From: Hymenobacter canadensis | GTDB taxonomy: Bacteria; Bacteroidota; Bacteroidia; Cytophagales; Hymenobacteraceae | NCBI RefSeq assembly: GCF_027359925.1 | Contig: NZ_CP114769.1 | Coordinates: 1-64,000, forward strand | Direction of reading: 5' to 3' | DNA length: 64,000 nt | In this document: piece by piece, positions 9,135 to 18,494 of the stretch | How positions within the stretch are numbered: position 1 is the stretch's first letter | How the letters are laid out: each line of letters starts with the position of its first letter | The notes under the pieces: generated by a model | What the model saw: the letters and a program-made list of their open reading frames with translations, nothing else | What the model was told of the DNA's origin: nothing | Database searches by the model: none | Translations under genes and position numbers: made by a program

Positions 9135-9978
9135 TTATCCGACCAACAGAGTCAATACGACGAGGTATTCCAATTCGATAGCCTGGGCTGCTTTACCAAG
9201 ATACAGGTAGCACACGGCCAGATTTTGGAAAGCATTATGATCAGCAGGTTTCAGTGCCATTACTTGCTGAAATAGACGAATAGCCTCTGCATAAAGCATT
9301 TCCAGAGAGGCTTGGTAGCCCTGCTCAAATAACTCATCAGCGGTAAGGTGAGCAGATCCAACAGAAGCAGCGTCGGTGGGAAGACGACTAAGAGACTGAT
9401 CAGTGGCCGCTTAGTCTATCAGATACGCTTCTGCAACGGGGGTGGACACTGCCACCCGAACGGGCTGCGTTTGGGGAGTGAGCGTGGAGACAAGCCGCTG
9501 AAACTCCTGCCCGAACCGCTTGATCAGAGCCGACTCGGTGGAGAACACGCAGTTCTCCTGATTGCGCTGCTCGGCCATATACGTCCAGTTGTACGACCCT
9601 GACAGCAGCAGGTGCTCGTCGATGAGGCAGAACTTTTGGTGCAGAGCATGAGCATCGGGACTAAAGTAAAGCACTACACCCGCATCAATGAACTGTTTGT
9701 TGCTAAGGCAGGCTTTCGGGGCGGTTGTTGATGTAATCATTGCGGATCAGCAGGCTGACGGCTACCCGTCGCTGGAGCTGGCTGATCAAAGCCGTAAACA
9801 GATCCTGATCGGTAAACCAGGCTACTGAGACTTTGATGCTGGTCTTTGCCTGTTTGATCTCCGCCAGAATAGCTGGTTTAATTGACTGAAAATGGGCGAC
9901 GGATTGCATGTGGGGTAATTGAGAATAGATAGAAATCAGGCTTCGGGCCAGTGAGAGCATAAGGTAGACTGAAAGCAC
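9135..9978 (-). pseudogene. broken PLD-TPR protein next to mcrBC
   Basis: Three pieces of one gene can be joined. The first (9978 to about 9725) holds the N-terminal PLD fold with AKTSIKVSVAWFTDQDL. After a frameshift near 9725 the second (to 9411) holds the HKD motif in HALHQKFCLIDE and LSGSYNWT. A TAA at 9411-9413 interrupts the frame, but the same frame stays open afterwards with a TPR unit (ADELFEQGY, LYAEAIRLFQQVMALKPADHNAF). The similarity breaks off near 9170. PLD-like nucleases with HKD motifs often accompany restriction systems, and this one starts 5 bp after the mcrC stop, so it was probably the third gene of that operon. It now carries at least one frameshift, one nonsense codon and a lost 3' end. 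Confidence 0.78.
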
Positions 9979-9983
9979 TCAAG

Positions 9984-11405
9984 TTACCCCACCAGCAGAC
10001 GGTGCAGACGGCTGGTGAGCTGCTGCTCCTGCGAGCTAAAGCAGGCAGCCATGTCAGTTGGTGGCTGGAAAGCGGCCGATGCTATGACGGGCAGACGGTG
10101 AGCGGTAATGGCAATTGCAGTGTCCGCCAAGCGGTTCGGCACGAGGAAGCCCAGGCAGTTGGAATCTGGCTCAGTAGCAGGCTGGGACAAAGAATCGGGG
10201 TAGAACAGGTGGTTTTGCACGCTGCCCCGCCGAACGGCGTAGCTGACCAGCTGGTACATATCTGCCTGGGCAATGCCTTCCGGGTCGGGAGTCCCATTCA
10301 CCAGTTTCCAGGACTTGTATTTGCAGTCGATGACTACAGGCGCGGCCGGGGGGGCACCGGCCGGGACCTGGGGGCGCAGCAGGATGTCGTGCTGCAGGTT
10401 GAACCGCTGGCGGGGCGGGCCGCCGGCCGCGGAAACCACCTGGGCCAGATACAGGTCGCTGGCTTGGGGTGTGATCTTAAAACCGGTGCTCAAGTGCCGC
10501 TGCAGAAAGCCCGCGACGAAGTCCTCGAAGATCTTCTCGGTGGGCAGCAACAGGGCAAATACCTGGTCGTTGGCCTCGGTACTGGCCAAGGGGCTGTGGC
10601 TGGCCAGGAAGAAGCGGCAATAAGCCAGCACCACGTTGAACTCGGCAAACAGGGGCGAGAGCTGCACTTGGTCGCAGTCGGCCAGGCAGGCGGGCTGATC
10701 GGCCACGTCGGCGAGCAGGAAGCTGATATCGTCGAGCAGCCGCCGGCTGCCGCTATGCCGGGTGAAGTGGTGAAGGCGGCGGACGACATCTTTCAGAATG
10801 CGGTTGAACCGGTTGTCGGGCTGGAAGGAGTCAAAGGTGCAGGGCAACACCTGTTGCCGGCCAACGGCACGGTTGCGCACGTAGTCGGAGAAGTTGAGCC
10901 GCCCCCGCAGCGTATTGAGCTCCTCCCCTACTTCCTGGTAGTACTGATACTGGGTGCGGTTGAGCAGTTCGTGCGTGTACTGGGCAAACAGCAGAACAAG
11001 CAGCTCGAGCCAGTCGGCGGGGGCCTGGGAGAAGCTGGCCAGAGAGCGGGGAAACTGCAGCCGCTCGGAATAGCTCAGCCACCAGAACAGGTGCGCGTGG
11101 ATAGCTTCGAGGCTACCTGGAGGAGGCTGACTGCTGCCCTGGTAAAACACCTTGGGCAGTAGATGGAGGCGGTGGCCCTGGTACTGGATCAGGCCGACAT
11201 AGTTGCGGGCCCGAACAGTGCGGTGCCCACGCGCGTCGACGCAGAATTCCAGGTAGCGCTGCCGGGTGCTGCCACTAGTGCTGGCCCCAAACAGGCCGGG
11301 GGTGCGCGGGCGCTGCTCCCAAATGGTCTGCAGGTAGGCCTCCAGCCCCGGGGGCAGCTCGGCCAGGGGCAGGTGGTTGCGGTATTCGTAGAGGTAGTGA
11401 TTCAT
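9984..11405 (-). CDS. mcrC: McrC-type nuclease subunit of an McrBC restriction system
   Basis: McrC is the nuclease partner of the McrB GTPase and cuts DNA carrying modified cytosines. The first 200 residues match McrC (DUF2357/LlaJI-like) with FGASTSGSTRQRYLEFCVDARG and the tract LRGRLNFSDYVRNRAVG. The C-terminal half holds a PD-(D/E)xK core: EKIFEDFV, then HDILLRPQ at about 338 and VVIDCKYKSW at about 360, giving the D-x(n)-DxK pattern. The length of 473 residues is typical. It starts 25 bp after the mcrB stop, so the two are cotranscribed. The third gene of the run is a broken PLD protein. Confidence 0.92.
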   Translation of the reverse strand: MNHYLYEYRNHLPLAELPPGLEAYLQTIWEQRPRTPGLFGASTSGSTRQRYLEFCVDARGHRTVRARNYVGLIQYQGHRLHLLPKVFYQGSSQPPPGSLEAIHAHLFWWLSYSERLQFPRSLASFSQAPADWLELLVLLFAQYTHELLNRTQYQYYQEVGEELNTLRGRLNFSDYVRNRAVGRQQVLPCTFDSFQPDNRFNRILKDVVRRLHHFTRHSGSRRLLDDISFLLADVADQPACLADCDQVQLSPLFAEFNVVLAYCRFFLASHSPLASTEANDQVFALLLPTEKIFEDFVAGFLQRHLSTGFKITPQASDLYLAQVVSAAGGPPRQRFNLQHDILLRPQVPAGAPPAAPVVIDCKYKSWKLVNGTPDPEGIAQADMYQLVSYAVRRGSVQNHLFYPDSLSQPATEPDSNCLGFLVPNRLADTAIAITAHRLPVIASAAFQPPTDMAACFSSQEQQLTSRLHRLLVG

Positions 11406-11430
11406 CGGCTGACGGGTAGCGGTGGGCTAC

Positions 11431-13287
11431 TCAGCGAATGGATGAGCTGCTGCCGTAGCGCAGGCCGACGCTGGCATCGATATGGGCCGACACCCCGGCG
11501 GCCTGCAGCAGGGCCTGGACTTTGGGCTCGTCGTTGAGGAAGTACTCGTACAGGAGCGGGATGACCTTGCCATTGAAGATGGAGCCCAGGGATTCCTTGG
11601 GGTCGAGGAAGTAGGCATGGCCGATCTGAAAGTCGCGGGACTTCAGGCGGACAATCTCGCCGTTGAGCTTTTGCAGGACGGCGCCACGGTTGTCGGGCAT
11701 ACCGGCGAAAAGGTCGTAGCGCGGATAGAGCGGCCGGAACTCGAAGCGGCGGCGCAACGCAATATCGAGGAGGGCCAAGCTGCGGTCGGCCGTGTTCATG
11801 GTGCCGATCAGGTAGAGATTGGCGGGCACGGTAAAGCCTTCTTCGCCGGAAGGCAAGGTAACGGGCAAGGTGTTGGCTCCGCCCAGGCGCTTGTCCTTTT
11901 CGAGCAGGGTGATGAGCTCCCCGAACACCCGGGCAATGTTGGCCCGGTTGATTTCATCGATGATGAGCACGTAGTTGCGGGGGGTAGTGGCACTGGAAGA
12001 GGCGCTGGTAGCAGCCGGGGATGGAGACGGGAGCTGGGCAGCATCACCTTGATCAGAAACAGCCGTCGTGGCTGGTATTGACGCTGCGCCATTAGCACCC
12101 TGATGGGTATGGGCCAACTCCTGAAGCCGCTCAACTATGTAGACGTAATACACCTGCGGGCCACTTGGGGTAAGCTCCCGCGTGCCTTCATACAGCCCCC
12201 TAATCAGAGCTATCTGCACTTTATTTTCATGGCCGTGGGTTCCACGGCGGAAGGTTATGTATTTGGAATCAACGCTCAGGACAGGAAACTCATATCCTGG
12301 AGTTTTCATCGGCAGGGTTATTACTCCACCCGGAGAAGCCAAAGGAGCTATGAACTCCTGAAACACGGTTTCGAACGGTACTGATGAGCCTGAATAGTCA
12401 GCGTGAACGACCGGACTGGTGTGGATGAAATCAGCATCCGCCTGGGGAAACTCCTCCGGATCCAACTCCTGGTGCGATTCCCATTCCCGACGAGCCCGCT
12501 CCGCAATACGGTAGAAGACGCCGTCGGACTTCTCGAATACCATCTGTCCGTTGATGACTTTGGGGCGGAATCCCTGGACAAAATCCTCGTAGGTGAAGCT
12601 CTGGTGGAAGGTCACAAAGTCCAACCGTTTGCCTAACTCTTGCTGGAAAAGCTGCTGCGCAGCCATGTAACTGGGTGCTGGCTGGCCCATCAGGATTTCG
12701 TAGGCCAACTCCAGGGTGGAGCGGGTTTTGCCGGTGCCGGGAGGGCCGTACAGAATGATATTGGGGTTGGGGAACCGGGCGCTTAGCCAGTTTGAATCGA
12801 CTTGAGTATTGGTATCAGACACGAGGCGGAGGTTGAAATAGGGTTCGAATATGTCGGTATTAGCCCGGGCAAGGTTGTTGACGAGAGCCACCGTACGGTA
12901 GCCGCTGGGCGCCCACCAGCTCAACTGCTTGCTGAGGCTGGTAACATCTTCCCGGATGGGAGCTGCAATTAGCTCAGCCTGCCGGTAAATCCAGTTTTTA
13001 GAGTCAGTAATCTGATCCGCCAGGTCCGCCGGCAGGTCGGCCCAGTCACTCTGGACGCGGTAGATACCCCATAGTTGGAGGGAACCGGCGCAGGCGTAAA
13101 CGTAGTCCCCGGTTTGAATACCCGTCATGAACAGCTCACCCTGGTTGTCGGGGCAGAACTTGTCTACCACCAGCCAGTCGCGTTTACGAAACTCCGTTAG
13201 GAGCTTGCGCCCTGGGGCCGTGCTGTTGAAACGGCCCATGGATATTTTGTAGATCGGGCGGCCATTCAGCTGCAATAGTTCATTCAT
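11431..13287 (-). CDS. mcrB: McrB-type AAA+ GTPase of an McrBC restriction system
   Basis: McrB forms a GTP-driven ring that recognises modified DNA and drives McrC. Walker A YGPPGTGKTR lies near residue 181, Walker B VLIIDEINRAN near 443 and the McrB signature GTMNTADRS near 497, followed by the arginine-finger strand RRRFEF. The first ~150 residues form a small beta-rich domain (GIQTGDYVYACAGSLQLWG) that resembles the EVE/PUA-type modified-base readers used as McrB N-termini; this is inference. A long insertion (about 255-430), rich in Ala, Ser and Thr, separates Walker A and B. It is the first gene of the minus-strand mcrBC run. Confidence 0.93.
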   Translation of the reverse strand: MNELLQLNGRPIYKISMGRFNSTAPGRKLLTEFRKRDWLVVDKFCPDNQGELFMTGIQTGDYVYACAGSLQLWGIYRVQSDWADLPADLADQITDSKNWIYRQAELIAAPIREDVTSLSKQLSWWAPSGYRTVALVNNLARANTDIFEPYFNLRLVSDTNTQVDSNWLSARFPNPNIILYGPPGTGKTRSTLELAYEILMGQPAPSYMAAQQLFQQELGKRLDFVTFHQSFTYEDFVQGFRPKVINGQMVFEKSDGVFYRIAERARREWESHQELDPEEFPQADADFIHTSPVVHADYSGSSVPFETVFQEFIAPLASPGGVITLPMKTPGYEFPVLSVDSKYITFRRGTHGHENKVQIALIRGLYEGTRELTPSGPQVYYVYIVERLQELAHTHQGANGAASIPATTAVSDQGDAAQLPSPSPAATSASSSATTPRNYVLIIDEINRANIARVFGELITLLEKDKRLGGANTLPVTLPSGEEGFTVPANLYLIGTMNTADRSLALLDIALRRRFEFRPLYPRYDLFAGMPDNRGAVLQKLNGEIVRLKSRDFQIGHAYFLDPKESLGSIFNGKVIPLLYEYFLNDEPKVQALLQAAGVSAHIDASVGLRYGSSSSIR

Positions 13288-13313
13288 CTATATCAAACTA
13301 ACACTAGTGATAA

Positions 13314-14381
13314 TTACAGCTTTTTCGCGTCTTCATTCTGTTTTACAATATGGATCAAGTCGCGTAATAGCATCATTCTAATACTCATAAATACAGCAGA
13401 ATAACCAAATGGCTGAGGAACCACCGCTACGGTAGCCCCACGTCCTATCCATCGAGTTGATTCCCCGTCTTGTTCTTTATCGTATTCTACTTTCGTCGGC
13501 TCTCCGTAGGCAGTCCGTAACAATGCCAGCATATTATCCCGGTTATTATCTCCATTCAGGCTCATCTCAGCACATACAAACCTACCTTGATGATACGCAT
13601 ATGTAACCTTGGTGACAGTCGCTCTTCCCAGCTGTAGGGTGGTTTATCCTGGTATCTCGTAGATGACAATGTCCTGATCGATCGTGCGAATTCGTTTCGC
13701 CTGTTTGCCAAGGCTGCTCAATGGTGAACCAAATTTGAGCCCCCGAAAGCCATTTCGCCGATCCAACTCGACCAGACCTGGGTGAGAAAAGTAGACTGAA
13801 TCGTCATAGGCCTTTTTGACAAGCCGATTTTCTTCAGCCTCCTCAATAGCCTGCACCTTAGCAAGGGCTGCTAAGCTATCTAATTCAATTCTGTGCCGGC
13901 GCGCCAAAACGATTTGCTGCAGGCTATCGGCAGTATGGCGGGCCCGGGCAGCGATGCGAGCCTGTAATTCTGCTGCTTTATTACGCTCTTTTGCCCGGCG
14001 CAGGTCTTCCCGCTGATAGAAGGCAAATTCCTGCTCATGGGCGAGGGTAGACCATTTGGGACGGGCTGCGTGAATTTGTTTGGTGAGTAACTCAAACCGA
14101 AACAGCTCCTTCATTTCGTAAACCGGCCCATCATTGGAGGCGTGAAGCCGGGCGTAGCAGGTCTCCAAAATAGCTTCCATCTCTTTGATGAAGGTAGCTC
14201 CACCACCCTTCTTGAGGTCCTTTTCCGTTGCTCGCAGGCGGACTATCTGTTCGTTTCGATAAGTAAAATACTGTGTTGTTGGGTCCTCACTGTTCTTGGG
14301 CAAAGGCTGAAGTGAGAAAGCAAGGGCAGGATTGGCTAAAAGAAGCAATAAGCCTAGAAGCCACGCATTTACGCGGTACAT
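13314..14381 (-). pseudogene. exported coiled-coil protein split by a single in-frame TAA
   Basis: Two pieces lie in the same frame: 14381-13644 (245 codons) and, after a TAA at 13644-13646, continuous coding to 13314. Across the stop the text reads DIVIYEIPG, stop, TTLQLGRATVTKVTYAY, then GRFVCAEMSLNGDNN and the segment AYGEPTKVEYDKEQDG. This has the pattern of a common Bacteroidota exported family ending in a GLKFGSPLSSL-type domain, so the stop interrupts one original gene. The N-terminus is a signal peptide (LLGLLLLLANPALAF), followed by an Ala/Arg/Glu-rich coiled coil (about 125-190). The function is unknown. The stop may be a recent mutation or a sequence error. The downstream ATG at 13565 should not be taken as a real start. 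Confidence 0.72.
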
Positions 14382-14471
14382 GGAAATATTTAATAAGTGT
14401 GAGTGGTATTACTTAGTGCGACACCTGGAGAAGCAGGTGCAGCAGAAAGCTGTTCTTATGCCGGCATCTAT

Positions 14472-14786
14472 TCAGGGCAGGTCAGCAGCCCGCCTGACCG
14501 GGTGCTTCTCCGCGTTACGCGCCATCTTCTCCCGCATGAGTTCCGGGATATCCCAGTTGTACTTGTCGGCCAGCTGGAAGGCGTAGAGCAACACGTCGGC
14601 CAGCTCCTCGCGGACGCGGGCGGGGTCGGCATCTTCGGGCTTTTTCCAGAGGAATACCTCGTTGAGCTCGGCGGCCTCGATGCTCAGGGCCAGGGCCAGA
14701 TCCTTGGGGTTGTGAAACTGCGCCCAGTCCCGCTCGTCGCGGAACTGGCGCAGCTGCCGGAGTAGGTCGTCGATGGGATTACTCAT
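14472..14786 (-). CDS. MazG-like nucleotide pyrophosphohydrolase
   Basis: These all-alpha enzymes hydrolyse (d)NTPs to monophosphates. The motif is clear: SIEAAELNEVFLWK followed by VREELADVLLYAFQLAD, giving the EExxE and ExxD metal ligands on two helices. I take the start at 14786 (MSNPIDDLLRQLRQF) because a longer ORF to 14834 adds unlike residues and overlaps more of the previous gene. With this start the protein has 104 residues, normal for the small single-domain (iMazG/RS21-C6-like) form. It overlaps the stop of the TPR-HExxH gene by 8 bp, so the two are translationally coupled. Its role could be nucleotide housecleaning or nucleotide depletion in defence. Confidence 0.88.
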   Translation of the reverse strand: MSNPIDDLLRQLRQFRDERDWAQFHNPKDLALALSIEAAELNEVFLWKKPEDADPARVREELADVLLYAFQLADKYNWDIPELMREKMARNAEKHPVRRAADLP

Positions 14787-16833
14787 TGGATTTGCCCTTG
14801 TGCATGGCGCGGGCCATTTCCAATTCGCTGGCAAAGTCGAGGCCGGTGTCGAGGCTGGGGTCCAGCTCCTGGAAGCCGGTGTACATGCCGGTGAGCAGGT
14901 GCAGGGCCGAGTATTTCTTGCCGGGTACGGAGGCCAGGCTGTACTTCTGGGACGAGTCCTTGGGGTCGAGGCCGGAGCGGCCGAGCATGGCGATTTCGAA
15001 GGTGACGTCCTGCACCTGCTCGCGGGACTTGCCGTCGAAGTGCTTAAGCCAGTCGAGGCAGTAGAACATGACGGCCATGCCGCCGGCGGGGCTGTCAGCG
15101 AAGGACATGCGGCCCTGGTGGGCGTCGGCGGGCTCGGGCTCGTCGAGACCTAGGGGGTCGCGCTCAATGCGGGCCAGCAGGTCTTCGGGCGACTCCTGGC
15201 CGGCGGGCTCGTCGGTGGGCGCTAAGACAGAAGCAGCCTCGGGGCGGACGGTGGACTGACCGGATGCCTGCTGCTGACGCAGGCTCTGTTCGTCCTGCAG
15301 CTCGAAGTAGGCACCCATGCCGAGGTCTTCGCCCCAGTGCTGCAGCATCTCGTACTCCTCGCCGGGCTGGCGGTCGGCGCGGTACTCCAGATACTCGGCC
15401 CAGAGGCGCTCAGCCTCCTTCACCTGCAGCGTGGGAGCCTTGAAGTCGGGCACAGCGTTGTAGCCGAACAGGTCGCGGAACTGCAGGGCCATGACCAGGT
15501 TGAGGATGGTGCTGGCCTTGTGCACGGCCGGGGGCGAGTACTCGGCGGCCTGCTTGTTGCGGATGGCCTCGATGGATTCCTGCAGCAGCTTCAGCAGAGA
15601 GAGGAACTGGAAGGGCCGGGCTTCGGGATACTCCCGGTGGAGGAAGTCCTCGATGAATAGGTCGATGGGCTGGTTGTAAATCTGGCGCATCATGCCCTCA
15701 AACAGCCCGTCGATGAAGCCGGTAATGTTCTGCTCCTTGAAGCCGGCCTTCTGCAGCTTTTTCAGCTGGGGCTCGGCAGCCCGGATGAACTTCTCCTTGC
15801 CCCGGCCCGAGGTTGTGAAAAGCAGGTTACTCTCGCTCTCGCGGGCTTGGAGCACGAAGTCTAGGTGGACAATTTCGTGCATTATCAGGTGCTCGACGGC
15901 CGGGTAGTCGGGTTTGTACTTCACCTGGTGGTAGGCGCGGCCGTAGTTCTCGGCTATTTCGAGTTTGGCGGCAGTGGGAATGAGCGAGTCCTCGTTGACG
16001 CGGATCTCCTTGCCGGCCTGCTCCTGCACCCGCAGCTGGTACTCATTAGCAATGGAGAAGGTGTTGGTGTTATGCAGGTACTTGGTGGCCGTCTCGGTGG
16101 CCAGGGCCAAGCTGGCGCGCAGGATGGGGTCGCCGGGGCGGGCGTTGCGCAGGGCCCGGGTGGCGAAGTCGAAAGCGGCCTCGTAGTCCTGGCGTTGCTG
16201 GCGCACCATGGCCAGGGCGTAGAGCGTGTTGGGGTAGTCGGGCTCTATCTCGTGGGCAATTTCGAAGTAGCGCTCGGCCTCCTGGGGGCGGCCGGACTGC
16301 ATGAGGTTGCCGCCGATGTTGTTGATGGCAATGAAGTCGCGGGGATTGAGGGCCAGGGCCTGATCGTAGAAGGTCTTGGCTGACTTGAGGTCCTGCTTCT
16401 GGCGGGCGTAGATGTTGCCGGCCATGATGAGGGCGTAGCCGTTGCGCGGGTCCCAACGTAGGGCGTCGATGAGGGCGTCGAGGGCATCGTCGGGCAGGCC
16501 CAGTTCGGACAGCACCTGACCCAGGACGCGGTGGTACTCGGAAACGGTGGGGTTCTGCTGGATGAGCTGCTGCAGGCGCGGCAGGGCCTGCCGGAACTGG
16601 CCGGCTTCGCAGAGGCTCAGCACTTTCTGGTATTCGGCCTGCTGGGCCTGGATGGTCTTGGTATCGATCTTCACCTCCACCACGTCGCCTTTGACGGTAA
16701 CCGTGGGCCGGTAGGGGCCAAAGGTGTAGAAATCGGTCAGGTGGTCAACGAGCTGCTCCGGGTTCTGGCCAAAGGCCTGAGCTTCCGGGAAGAGGCTGTA
16801 GAGGAAGTCGTTGAGGGGGTGATGGATGATCAT
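14779..16833 (-). CDS. TPR protein with a HExxH metallopeptidase motif
   Basis: Residues 70-235 contain about five TPR units, for example ALIMAGNIYARQKQDLKSA and NNIGGNLMQSGRPQEAERYF. Around residue 315 the tract VEHLIMHEIVHLDFVL contains HEIVH, a zinc-peptidase motif, inside a domain of roughly 180 residues that I cannot assign to a family. The C-terminal third is acidic and carries a low-complexity linker rich in Pro, Glu and Gln. There is no signal peptide, so it acts in the cytoplasm. The MazG-like gene is coupled to its 3' end. Its position between McrBC and a peptidase/membrane pair suggests defence or stress, but no function is established. Confidence 0.8.
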   Translation of the reverse strand: MIIHHPLNDFLYSLFPEAQAFGQNPEQLVDHLTDFYTFGPYRPTVTVKGDVVEVKIDTKTIQAQQAEYQKVLSLCEAGQFRQALPRLQQLIQQNPTVSEYHRVLGQVLSELGLPDDALDALIDALRWDPRNGYALIMAGNIYARQKQDLKSAKTFYDQALALNPRDFIAINNIGGNLMQSGRPQEAERYFEIAHEIEPDYPNTLYALAMVRQQRQDYEAAFDFATRALRNARPGDPILRASLALATETATKYLHNTNTFSIANEYQLRVQEQAGKEIRVNEDSLIPTAAKLEIAENYGRAYHQVKYKPDYPAVEHLIMHEIVHLDFVLQARESESNLLFTTSGRGKEKFIRAAEPQLKKLQKAGFKEQNITGFIDGLFEGMMRQIYNQPIDLFIEDFLHREYPEARPFQFLSLLKLLQESIEAIRNKQAAEYSPPAVHKASTILNLVMALQFRDLFGYNAVPDFKAPTLQVKEAERLWAEYLEYRADRQPGEEYEMLQHWGEDLGMGAYFELQDEQSLRQQQASGQSTVRPEAASVLAPTDEPAGQESPEDLLARIERDPLGLDEPEPADAHQGRMSFADSPAGGMAVMFYCLDWLKHFDGKSREQVQDVTFEIAMLGRSGLDPKDSSQKYSLASVPGKKYSALHLLTGMYTGFQELDPSLDTGLDFASELEMARAMHKGKSNE

Positions 16834-17015
16834 GCAGTCCGAATGTGGTCCGCAGCCTATGTTTAGACTGCACCAACAAAGCTACACAGCTTCTCAATTA
16901 GTTGAGGATACAACTGCCTTTCTGGTCAACATAACAGATTTGATGAATTAATCCTTGTAAAGTACTTTTCAGCCGCCTTTACTAATTCAGGACAATGTTA
17001 GTGCAATGACTCTGT
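16834..17015. promoter_or_regulatory. AT-rich spacer, likely promoter region of the TPR-HExxH/MazG pair
   Basis: The sequence upstream of 16833 is AT-rich and non-coding and separates two minus-strand units. No confident -33/-7 pair or terminator hairpin was identified. Confidence 0.3.
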
Positions 17016-18464
17016 TTAGAAATATCCGCGCATCTTCTCTTTGATGATTTCGTCTTTTAGCCACTTTTGGAAGTCTGATTCAATATTCTCGAAAGACATC
17101 CCCATCGCTTGCGCTAACGTGTAGCAGCTGTTTTCCTCAATACTCATTGTTAGCAAATCTGGATCTCGCTCTTGAAATGCTTTATAGACGTCTTCAAGCT
17201 TTCTTTTCTCTTGCAAATAGAACATGAAATAGCGAGCAGTTGCATAATTAACAGCTTGCTGATTGAATCTTTGATTATCAATAACTTGCAGAGTATCAGA
17301 AGGCTGATACTCTGCATTATTGTCAAAATTTGACCAGTTCCACGATAGTAAGGTTTTTAAAGATGGACGCAGACTACCGAAAGTAAAAAGCACACGGCCA
17401 CGCCAGTTGGGAAGTCCTGCAATTTTTGTACTTCTAATCTCTGATACTTCATATAAGGCAGCCATGCCTTCGTCCATCCATGGAGGAATATCCCCGAACT
17501 TACTCCGTGATAATAAATGAAACAGTTCGTGGTTGAAAGTACCTTGCCCCACTCCAACGATTGGTACTACCGCTGCTATACTCAAATCATTTTGAAACGA
17601 ATAACCTATTGCGCCCTTAGGCAGGTTTAGGCCATGTAAAAGGCTTGCATTTTTTTTGAAATTATCTACATTTTTTGAGGCATATACTATAATAAAGTGC
17701 TGCGGTCGTGTCATACCAAACTGCCTACAATAAGCTTGTAGATATTTCTCTAATCTGGATGCAAAAATGTTTAATTCGGATGGCAAATAATCTCTTCCGC
17801 GGCTAACAACGATGAAATGTTTAGAAGCTTCTATTGAAGCTTCGGCGTCAAGTACAGAATCCTTCGCTTCTCTATTAATCCTCGCGCAACTGCTGTTAAT
17901 TCTTTTTCGCAGCATCTTAACAGCGTAAGCACCATTTGTAGTGGTGTCTATTAATCTGCTTTCAAAATCCTCCGTAGGAATGCGCTTGATGAAGGAGGCG
18001 GACTTGCCACCATCCGCTAAGCTACTCCCCCATTCATAGTATATTTTTCCTTTTACAGAAGGCTGGGCACCACTCACAAGGCTGGTGCGTGTTGTAGCAC
18101 TTGTCCATATGTAAGACACCTGCTGTGAGCCTACTGTACCGCAGTTTCTTTCCGCTCCAGCAATTACCTTGGCGGCATTGGGCTCAAGTGAATAGTGTGC
18201 TTGTATCCAGTCAAATCTTCTTCTAGCTTGCTCTTGCCCCCCCGGAATATTACACAGACTTGTCGCCATCATGTAATCTACTTCCAAGTTTCGGCCGAAA
18301 GGCCGAGACCTGAAAACGCGTAAAAGCCTTACCACACTGGGATAATCACCATTATCCCATGAGGCTCGTACCTGTTTCATGGGAACCTGACCAAATGCTG
18401 TTAATGTGCATCCGAAGCAGAGCCACAAGATAGTTATACCAGTAGTAAGTGTTTTCATTTTCAC
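17016..18464 (-). CDS. secreted or lipid-anchored DUF1570-type (gluzincin-like) peptidase
   Basis: The N-terminus MKMKTLTTGITILWLCFGCT is a signal peptide, with a possible lipobox Cys. Residues about 310-345 read NHELFHLLSRSKFGD and then PPWMDEGMAALYE. This gives HExxH plus a downstream Glu in a PxWxxEG context, the gluzincin signature also seen in DUF1570/peptidase-MA domains. Before it is a domain of about 100 residues with HFIIVYASKNVDNF. The base composition is lower in GC than the McrBC genes. It lies 30 bp after a membrane-protein gene in the same orientation, suggesting a two-gene envelope unit. The substrate is unknown. Confidence 0.82.
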   Translation of the reverse strand: MKMKTLTTGITILWLCFGCTLTAFGQVPMKQVRASWDNGDYPSVVRLLRVFRSRPFGRNLEVDYMMATSLCNIPGGQEQARRRFDWIQAHYSLEPNAAKVIAGAERNCGTVGSQQVSYIWTSATTRTSLVSGAQPSVKGKIYYEWGSSLADGGKSASFIKRIPTEDFESRLIDTTTNGAYAVKMLRKRINSSCARINREAKDSVLDAEASIEASKHFIVVSRGRDYLPSELNIFASRLEKYLQAYCRQFGMTRPQHFIIVYASKNVDNFKKNASLLHGLNLPKGAIGYSFQNDLSIAAVVPIVGVGQGTFNHELFHLLSRSKFGDIPPWMDEGMAALYEVSEIRSTKIAGLPNWRGRVLFTFGSLRPSLKTLLSWNWSNFDNNAEYQPSDTLQVIDNQRFNQQAVNYATARYFMFYLQEKRKLEDVYKAFQERDPDLLTMSIEENSCYTLAQAMGMSFENIESDFQKWLKDEIIKEKMRGYF

Positions 18465-18494
18465 CGCTTTGTCTTTTGCACATTTACAGTGATA

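Noticed and set aside
10002..11162. 386-codon plus-strand ORF opposite mcrC
   Set aside because: Antisense shadow of mcrC with no recognisable domain.
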